The notes under the pieces were generated by a model. That model searched no databases and had not been told where the DNA came from. It worked only from the letters and a program-made list of their open reading frames with translations. DNA of 64,000 nucleotides from Acinetobacter pollinis (lineage in GTDB: Bacteria > Pseudomonadota > Gammaproteobacteria > Pseudomonadales > Moraxellaceae): the NCBI RefSeq assembly GCF_015627175.1, contig NZ_VTDQ01000005.1:1-64000 (forward strand), given 5' to 3'. The stretch's first letter is position 1; every line of letters begins with the position of its first letter. This document shows, piece after piece, positions 58,915 to 64,000 of the stretch. The translations under genes were made by a program, and so were the position numbers.

Positions 58915-60420
58915 ATGACTGTTCGTACACGTATTGCTCCATCCCCTACTGGTTTCCCACATGTCGGAACTGCATATATCGCCTTATTTAATCTATGTTT
59001 TGCAAAACAACATGGGGGCGAATTTATTCTCCGTATAGAAGATACAGACCAACAACGCTCTACGCCAGAATCAGAAAAAATGATTTTAGATTCGCTACGT
59101 TGGTTAGGTATACAATGGAGCGAAGGCCCAGACATTGGTGGTGCTCATGCTCCTTATCGCCAATCTGAGCGTATGGATATTTATAAAAAATATGCTTTAG
59201 AGCTCGTAGAAAAAGGCCATGCATTTTATTGTTTTGCTACAGCAGAAGAGCTTGATCAAATGCGTGCTGAACAACAGGCACGTGGTGAAACACCTAAATA
59301 CGATGGCCGCGGCCTTCAACTTTCAAATGAAGAAGTAGCACGTCGACTTGCCGCAGGTGAGCCACATGTTATTCGTATGAAAGTTCCTGAAGAAGGCGTT
59401 TGTAAATTTAATGACCTTCTACGTGGAGAAGTAGAAATTCCTTGGGTACAAGTAGATATGCAAATTCTACTGAAAACAGATGGTTTACCGACATATCATT
59501 TAGCAAATGTCGTAGATGACCATTTAATGGAAATTACCCATGTATTACGTGGTGAAGAATGGCTTCCATCTGCTCCAAAACATCAATTACTTTACCAATA
59601 CTTTGGTTGGGAAATGCCTGTGCTTTGTCACATGCCTTTATTACGTAATCCAGATAAATCTAAACTTTCAAAACGTAAGAATCCAACATCAATTAGTTAC
59701 TACAAAGACATTGGTGTACTTCCTGAAGCATTATTAAATTATTTGGCACGTATGGGTTGGTCTATGCCCGATGAGCGTGAAGTTTTCACCCTAGATGAGA
59801 TGAAAGCTAACTTTGACGTCAAACGTGTTTCTCTTGGTGGTCCAATCTTTGATGTCGAAAAGCTAAACTGGTTAAATGGTCAATGGATTAAATCTCTTAC
59901 ACCTACAGAACTGATGACACGTATCTTGCAATGGCAGAATGATCGCCAAAAATTAGAAGATATAGCTTCAGCGATTCAACCACGTATTAGTTTACTTTCA
60001 GAAGCAGTAAATTGGTCAGCATTCTACTTCAATCATATGCCAACTTTAACGCCAGAGATGTTTGAGCATAAGAAACTATCGGCAGAACAAGTGCGTCAAA
60101 GCCTACAATTTGCAATTTGGCGGTTGGAAAAAACATTCACATGGAATAATGACACTGTAAGCCAAATTCTCATGGATTTAGCAAATCAGATGGAAATTAA
60201 ACTACGTGATTTTATGCCTACGTTTTTTATCGCAATTGCAGGTTCAACCAGTGCAACACCAATTATGCAAGCAATGGTCACCATTGGACCAGACTTAACA
60301 TATGCTCGCTTAAGACATGCACTTGAAGTGGTAGGAAAACCAAGTAAAAAAGAACTAAAAACATGGGAAAAGCTGAATGAATCTCTAGAGTTGGCTAAAA
60401 ACAACTCAACTGATTCATAA
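58915..60420 (+). CDS. gltX: Glutamyl-tRNA synthetase
   Basis: Charges tRNA-Glu in the cytoplasm. The 501-aa class I synthetase has the HIGH-type motif [12 protein letters not shown] (residues 9-20), [27 protein letters not shown] and the KMSKS-type KLSKRK from about residue 250, followed by the helical anticodon-binding domain. The start is the ATG giving [11 protein letters not shown]. It is immediately upstream of a tRNA-Ala/tRNA-Glu pair with its own promoter, so enzyme and cognate tRNA are neighbours. Confidence 0.97.
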   Translation: MTVRTRIAPSPTGFPHVGTAYIALFNLCFAKQHGGEFILRIEDTDQQRSTPESEKMILDSLRWLGIQWSEGPDIGGAHAPYRQSERMDIYKKYALELVEKGHAFYCFATAEELDQMRAEQQARGETPKYDGRGLQLSNEEVARRLAAGEPHVIRMKVPEEGVCKFNDLLRGEVEIPWVQVDMQILLKTDGLPTYHLANVVDDHLMEITHVLRGEEWLPSAPKHQLLYQYFGWEMPVLCHMPLLRNPDKSKLSKRKNPTSISYYKDIGVLPEALLNYLARMGWSMPDEREVFTLDEMKANFDVKRVSLGGPIFDVEKLNWLNGQWIKSLTPTELMTRILQWQNDRQKLEDIASAIQPRISLLSEAVNWSAFYFNHMPTLTPEMFEHKKLSAEQVRQSLQFAIWRLEKTFTWNNDTVSQILMDLANQMEIKLRDFMPTFFIAIAGSTSATPIMQAMVTIGPDLTYARLRHALEVVGKPSKKELKTWEKLNESLELAKNNSTDS

Positions 60421-60434
60421 TATATATATTTTAC

Positions 60435-60463
60435 TTGACCTCTGTGAGTGTTATTCATAGTAT
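60435..60463 (+). promoter_or_regulatory. Promoter of the tRNA-Ala/tRNA-Glu unit
   Basis: TTGACC (60435-60440), a 17-bp spacer and TAGTAT (60458-60463) with a GC-rich discriminator AGCGCTC, 19 nt before tRNA-Ala. Typical stable-RNA promoter. Confidence 0.65.
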
Positions 60464-60481
60464 AGCGCTCACAACACAGCT

Positions 60482-60557
60482 GGGGTTATAGCTCAGTTGG
60501 TAGAGCGCTACAATGGCATTGTAGAGGTCAGCAGTTCGATCCTGCTTAACTCCACCA
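60482..60557 (+). tRNA. tRNA-Ala (GGC)
   Basis: 76 nt with CCA encoded. The anticodon loop ATGGCAT gives anticodon GGC. The acceptor stem GGGGTTA/TAACTCC contains the G3-U70 wobble pair, the identity element of alanine tRNA. Confidence 0.96.
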
Positions 60558-60578
60558 GTCTCTTTGTTGTTTTTATAT

Positions 60579-60654
60579 GTCCCTATCGTCTAGAGGCCTA
60601 GGACATCGCCCTTTCACGGCGGTAACCGGGGTTCGAATCCCCGTAGGGACGCCA
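60579..60654 (+). tRNA. tRNA-Glu (TTC)
   Basis: 76 nt with GCCA end. The anticodon loop CTTTCAC gives anticodon TTC; the acceptor stem GTCCCTA pairs with TAGGGAC. It is 21 nt after tRNA-Ala and shares its promoter. The cognate synthetase gene gltX lies just upstream. Confidence 0.96.
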
Positions 60655-60660
60655 AATTCT

Positions 60661-60694
60661 AAAAAAGCCTAGTATTAAAATACTAGGCTTTTTT
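60661..60694. terminator. Bidirectional terminator of tRNA unit and EamA gene
   Basis: A near-perfect hairpin: AAAAAAGCCTAGTATT and its complement AATACTAGGCTTTTTT flank a tiny loop. It ends the tRNA transcript. The EamA stop codon (TAG, 60685-60683) lies inside its right arm. Confidence 0.9.
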
Positions 60695-61588
60695 ACTAAG
60701 TAGTAGCAAGCAAATCATAATTAATCCCATTCCAAACCAACCAAGTACATTTAAAGACTCTCCAACAACTGTAATTGCGAAGATTGCTGCAACAACTGGC
60801 TCAAATAAAGTTAATGTAATCGCTTTACTGGCATCTATTGTTTTCAAACCATAACCAAATAGTACATAACCTAAAAACATAGGAATAAAGATCATATATC
60901 CTACTACATAGAGATTTATATTACTCGAGAAGATATGATCGCCTGTAATGAGTAGTACAGGTAAAAGAAAAAGAGCTGCACCTCCAAACATTGTTCCCAT
61001 AGCTGCTTTGGAATGAATCTTACGCTCAATTAGTTTTTTTGCACTCCAAGAGTACAGCGCATAAGTGAACCCTGCTACCAAACCTAAGATTAAACCTATA
61101 AATTTCTGACTTTCCCGATTTTGATCTAACTCAGAGATATGGGAGCTTTCTCCTATTGATAATAACGCTACCCCAGTAACTCCCAAAATGAAACTAATAA
61201 ACCATGTTAAAGATAATTGCTTTTTATCGAAAACTCTTTCAAGTATTGCAGTAAATAAAGGAGCCGTACCCATAGATACAACAGTACCAATAGTAATACC
61301 AGCCAAATGCATAGATGAATAAAATGCCAATGGATACAATACAACAGCAATTACACCAACTAAAAGTATAGATAAATTGGATTGAATATCATTAATCTGT
61401 TGAGCAATTTGCCTCCGTGCAAGTATCGCTTGTAAAATTCCCCCTCCTCCCATAGCAGCAGCCCCTACAGCTAAAGGACTTAAAGTCGGTGCAAGTGATG
61501 CAACTGTCCCAGTGGTTCCCCATAGAAAAGCCGCCAACAGAATGCTAAACAATCCATAATAATGTGAAATATTTACACTCGATTTCAT
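60683..61588 (-). CDS. EamA-family (DMT superfamily) transporter
   Basis: A 301-aa inner-membrane exporter-type protein with ten predicted helices in two repeated EamA halves: the first from FSILLAAFLWGTTGTVASLA to VTGVALLSIG, the second from GLILGLVAGFTYALYSWSAK to LGWFGMGLIMICLLLL. The substrate is unknown; members export amino acids, metabolites or drugs. Its start overlaps the stop of the TetR-type gene by 1 nt, so the regulator and transporter are cotranscribed and the regulator probably controls the pair. The final codons lie in the terminator hairpin. Confidence 0.88.
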   Translation of the reverse strand: MKSSVNISHYYGLFSILLAAFLWGTTGTVASLAPTLSPLAVGAAAMGGGGILQAILARRQIAQQINDIQSNLSILLVGVIAVVLYPLAFYSSMHLAGITIGTVVSMGTAPLFTAILERVFDKKQLSLTWFISFILGVTGVALLSIGESSHISELDQNRESQKFIGLILGLVAGFTYALYSWSAKKLIERKIHSKAAMGTMFGGAALFLLPVLLITGDHIFSSNINLYVVGYMIFIPMFLGYVLFGYGLKTIDASKAITLTLFEPVVAAIFAITVVGESLNVLGWFGMGLIMICLLLLSKKA

Positions 61589-62163
61589 TATGAGTTTTCT
61601 CTCACTAAAATATTCTCGGCTAGCTTTCTTGCACTTGAAATCTTACGGCTTGAACTTTCTAAACCTGCACGTGATATAGACCCTTCTAATAGAAAAGAAA
61701 TCGTTAAAGCAAGTTCATCTATTTTTTCAGCGTTTAGTTTTAAATCTATAAGATGCTTTCTAATAATATTTTCAACTTCTTGTTTATGTATTTTTACAGC
61801 TTGTCTATGCGGACTATTGGCAGGAAATTCTGCAGCTGCATTTAATAAACCACACCCCCTAAATCCATTTTCATAATTGAACTCGGCATGGTCTTGATAT
61901 GCATCAAATGTCGCCAATATTTTATCTATAGGATGTTCTACTTTTAATACACGGCACTCATATAACTGAAGCCATTCTTCATGTCTTGCCGTGATATATG
62001 CAGCCACCAAATCAGATTTCGTTTCAAAATTGTTGTACAAAGACATCTTCGCAACATTCGCTCTTTTTGTAATGCTATTAATACCCGTTGCTTCAATTCC
62101 TTCGTTATAAAAAAGGACAGATGCTGCATCTAATATTTTATCTTTTGCTTTATTCATAACCAT
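61588..62163 (-). CDS. TetR/AcrR-family transcriptional regulator
   Basis: A 191-aa repressor-type protein. The N-terminal helix-turn-helix is clear: KILDAASVLFYNEGIEATGI, then NSITKRANVAKMSLYNNFETKSDLVAAYI (in part), the family signature. The C-terminal ligand-binding part has RHEEWLQLYE and FRGCGLLNAAAEFP, as in several Acinetobacter and Pseudomonas TetR proteins of unknown ligand. ATGs at 62163 and 62157 are both possible. It overlaps the EamA gene by 1 nt; a candidate operator lies 16 bp upstream. Confidence 0.92.
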   Translation of the reverse strand: MVMNKAKDKILDAASVLFYNEGIEATGINSITKRANVAKMSLYNNFETKSDLVAAYITARHEEWLQLYECRVLKVEHPIDKILATFDAYQDHAEFNYENGFRGCGLLNAAAEFPANSPHRQAVKIHKQEVENIIRKHLIDLKLNAEKIDELALTISFLLEGSISRAGLESSSRKISSARKLAENILVRENS

Positions 62164-62178
62164 ACCATAATAAATATG

Positions 62179-62194
62179 TAGACCGACCTACCTA
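62179..62194. promoter_or_regulatory. Candidate operator of the TetR-EamA operon
   Basis: TAGACCGACCTACCTA lies just upstream of the regulator start. Its left half resembles TAGACC-type TetR operators (for example NemR); the right half (TACCTA) is an imperfect inverted copy. Autoregulation is inference. Confidence 0.4.
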
Positions 62195-62261
62195 ATATAT
62201 AAACTTTATTGTACCTATACAATAGCTATCAAAATCAGTTCTACTCTAAAAACAAAAATAC

Positions 62262-63167
62262 TTATCTAAAAGATGCAAAGAAGGTAATAAAAAATGGTGC
62301 CAAAATTGTTAATATAAAACCGCTAAATATCGCAATTTGTACATCTAAATCGCTACAGTTCTTTTTTACAAAAGGTAAAGTTGAATCCATAGCAGTTGCG
62401 CCACATACCCCAATGACGGCATGTGAACGGTACTGTCCAAATATATATAGTAAAATAATCGCATACAACTCTCGAATTAAATCAGTCAGAAGCGCAAAGC
62501 TTCCCAACTCATTGGTGGTTAATTTTGCGACCAAAGATCCCGATAGACTAAACCAACCAAAACCACTTCCGACCATCATTAAAGTTGAAAACTTATAATC
62601 CAATACATAGCTTGTAAAAAAAGCAGCGATAAACAGGGTCAATATCACCATAAGAGGTACATAAATATGCCCAAAGGTAAATCTCTCTATTTTTATAGAA
62701 GCTAAATCAATTCCAATCAAAACAATAACAATATAGAGCAAATAAGTTGTTAAAGGAGTATTCACCAAAACCTGTGGGAATAAGCTATATAACAAAACAC
62801 CAAGAACCACCATAGAGATTGCACATATACACTCTATAATTGGAGGCCATATATCTTTTAGTTCTTTTTTGACTGAAGCATGTATTAACCCTACACGCTT
62901 TTTTTGAGTAAAAAGTAAAAAAAATGTGGTCAAACTAAGTATAGATGCATACAAAAAAGCATCTAAGGAGACTTGCCGACCAACCAAAGGATTTGCGAGG
63001 ACACTTCCAAATTCATAACCCACTGAAACCAGCAATATCCAAATTACATATCCTATTTTTTTAATTAAATATTGACGTAAAGATAAAGAAATAACACGTG
63101 CACCGCTCCAGCCTAAAAACAAAGCAAAGACTAACGGCAAAAGTGAATAAATGAGAATTGTAAGCAT
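62262..63167 (-). CDS. lysO: LysO (YbjE)-like lysine exporter
   Basis: LysO exports L-lysine and toxic analogues in E. coli. The 301-aa membrane protein has about eight hydrophobic helices and the family motifs GVGSGFGWFSLSG-like (VGSGFGWFSLSGSLVAKLT) and GVCGATAMDSTLP, corresponding to the conserved GYGWYSLSG and GGATSMDFTLP of YbjE. It lies on the minus strand, 98 bp before the TetR gene, and is divergent from an amino-acid permease gene 184 bp away, which could import lysine. Substrate is inferred from the family. Confidence 0.85.
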   Translation of the reverse strand: MLTILIYSLLPLVFALFLGWSGARVISLSLRQYLIKKIGYVIWILLVSVGYEFGSVLANPLVGRQVSLDAFLYASILSLTTFFLLFTQKKRVGLIHASVKKELKDIWPPIIECICAISMVVLGVLLYSLFPQVLVNTPLTTYLLYIVIVLIGIDLASIKIERFTFGHIYVPLMVILTLFIAAFFTSYVLDYKFSTLMMVGSGFGWFSLSGSLVAKLTTNELGSFALLTDLIRELYAIILLYIFGQYRSHAVIGVCGATAMDSTLPFVKKNCSDLDVQIAIFSGFILTILAPFFITFFASFR

Positions 63168-63351
63168 ATATTTTTGTTTGGTTTATATCTAAAACGAAAT
63201 ATAACACAAAGTACGATTAAGCCATTTGTTTTGAAGGGTATCTTTTTAAACAAATAAAGTGTCTTGATTTTTGTTCATTTATAAGGCTATTGCACATTTA
63301 TAGCTTTTCTCTACAATAACTCGCTTCTTTTTTCAATTGATTTGTGTATTC

Positions 63352-64000
63352 ATGCCGTCATCTCCTCCGAATGATCCATTGGATCAGGGCAATTCTGCGC
63401 CGCTCAAACGCGCTATGAGTACCCGACACTTGGTGATGCTTTCACTAGGTGGTGCCATTGGCACAGGCCTATTCTTAGGCTCGGGTGAAGTCATTGCACA
63501 AACGGGGCCTGTAGGTGCCATCATCTCTTACTTTCTAGGTGGCTTAATTGCCTACCTTGTTATGCTGTGCTTAGGTGAACTCGCTGTTCATATGCCAGTA
63601 TCTGGCTCTTTTGGAGAATATTCCACAAGATATATTGGACCAGGTACAGGCTATATGATTACATGGGTATACTGGCTCACATGGACAGCCACCCTAGGAA
63701 CAGAGTTCACTGCTGCTGCACTTTTAATGCAAGAATGGTTCCCACATGTATCGATGTGGATATGGACGCTTGTATTTGCTGCAATTGTTTTCACACTCAA
63801 TATTAGCTCTACACGTCTCTTTGCAGAGTCAGAATTCTGGCTTGCACTGGTGAAAGTCATTACCGTAATTAGCTTTATATTACTTGGAATATTAGCCATA
63901 TTTGGGATAATTCATTATAACAACCAACCGACAGCACCTCTTTTTACAAACTTGGTTTCTCACGGTTGGTTCCCTCAAGGTATTTTCCCAATATTTGCCA
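63352..64000 (+). CDS. APC-family amino-acid permease (C-terminus beyond window)
   Basis: The first 216 residues of an amino-acid permease; the rest lies past the right edge. After a polar N-terminus (MPSSPPNDPLDQGNSAPLKR) comes the AAT-family start STRHLVMLSLGGAIGTGLFLG, then GELAVHMPVSGSFGEYSTRY and a tryptophan-rich helix (ITWVYWLTWTATLGTEF). This pattern fits the LysP/aromatic/GABA permease group; closeness to LysP (MPVSGSF, GEAEYW-like AESEFW) suggests lysine but is not decisive. No clear Shine-Dalgarno precedes the ATG at 63352; an internal ATG at 63415 is too far inside the conserved region. Divergent from lysO. Confidence 0.88.
   Translation, partial: MPSSPPNDPLDQGNSAPLKRAMSTRHLVMLSLGGAIGTGLFLGSGEVIAQTGPVGAIISYFLGGLIAYLVMLCLGELAVHMPVSGSFGEYSTRYIGPGTGYMITWVYWLTWTATLGTEFTAAALLMQEWFPHVSMWIWTLVFAAIVFTLNISSTRLFAESEFWLALVKVITVISFILLGILAIFGIIHYNNQPTAPLFTNLVSHGWFPQGIFPIFA

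Noticed and set aside
62209-62598. Open frame of 129 codons on the plus strand overlapping lysO
   Set aside because: The opposite strand encodes a clear membrane protein with family motifs; this frame has none.
63168-63351. Lysine riboswitch between lysO and the permease gene
   Set aside because: The 184-bp gap is AT-rich and lacks the conserved lysine-riboswitch core; none could be supported.

Overview
The window is a stretch of core chromosome from a low-GC gammaproteobacterium, most probably an Acinetobacter. Reasons: the recC-recB-recD order, a two-domain polyphosphate:AMP phosphotransferase, fused HisI-HisE, a division/cell-wall cluster that stops after mraY, a pilMNOPQ-aroK-aroB block divergent from the PBP1A gene, and a six-gene Mrp antiporter operon with a fused A-B subunit. 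I saw no prophage, insertion sequence, CRISPR array, rRNA or secretion island. Species cannot be assigned from sequence reading alone.

Layout. 1-9181 (minus): recombination exonuclease recC-recB-recD, with recD cut by the window edge and a 12-bp tandem array of DnaA-box-like units over its start. 9400-12172: an unknown membrane-associated protein, the PPK2-type phosphotransferase and another unknown protein. 12310-17909 (plus): ubiE-ubiJ-ubiB, hisIE and an SF1 helicase. 17948-19027 (minus): class II aldolase, followed by about 850 bp without a gene. 19881-26137 (plus): Mrp-type Na+(K+)/H+ antiporter. 26164-31740 (minus): two initiator tRNAs and rimP-nusA-infB-rbfA, the classical metY-nusA-infB order. 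31918-32125 (plus): a candidate GacA-controlled, CsrA/RsmA-binding small RNA. 32129-33148 (minus): two tandem type IV pilin genes. 33503-39482 (minus): glutamate synthase gltBD. 39866-47373 (minus): pilMNOPQ-aroK-aroB and a DamX-like gene. 47545-50091 (plus): PBP1A. 50111-58123 (minus): rlmA-like gene, then rsmH-ftsL-ftsI-murE-murF-mraY. 58495-60654 (plus): a small secreted protein, gltX, tRNA-Ala and tRNA-Glu. 60683-63167 (minus): EamA exporter, TetR regulator and LysO-like exporter. From 63352 (plus): an amino-acid permease that runs off the end.

The most informative non-coding signals are regulatory. (1) At 31918-32125 an 18-bp GacA-box palindrome, a TATACT -10 element, six A(N)GGA motifs (at least two in hairpin loops) and a strong terminator together look like an RsmX/Y/Z-type RNA. 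(2) The major pilin gene has a sigma-54 promoter at 33225-33240 with a palindrome about 118 bp upstream of the predicted start. (3) gltBD has a sigma-54 promoter at 39732-39747 with NtrC-like sites near -95 and -144, suggesting nitrogen control. (4) A seven-unit, exactly 12-bp-periodic array resembling DnaA boxes covers the recD ribosome-binding site.

Functionally the window joins DNA repair, ubiquinone and histidine synthesis, ion homeostasis, translation and transcription factors, nitrogen assimilation, type IV pilus assembly and peptidoglycan synthesis. All calls come from reading sequence; no database search was run.
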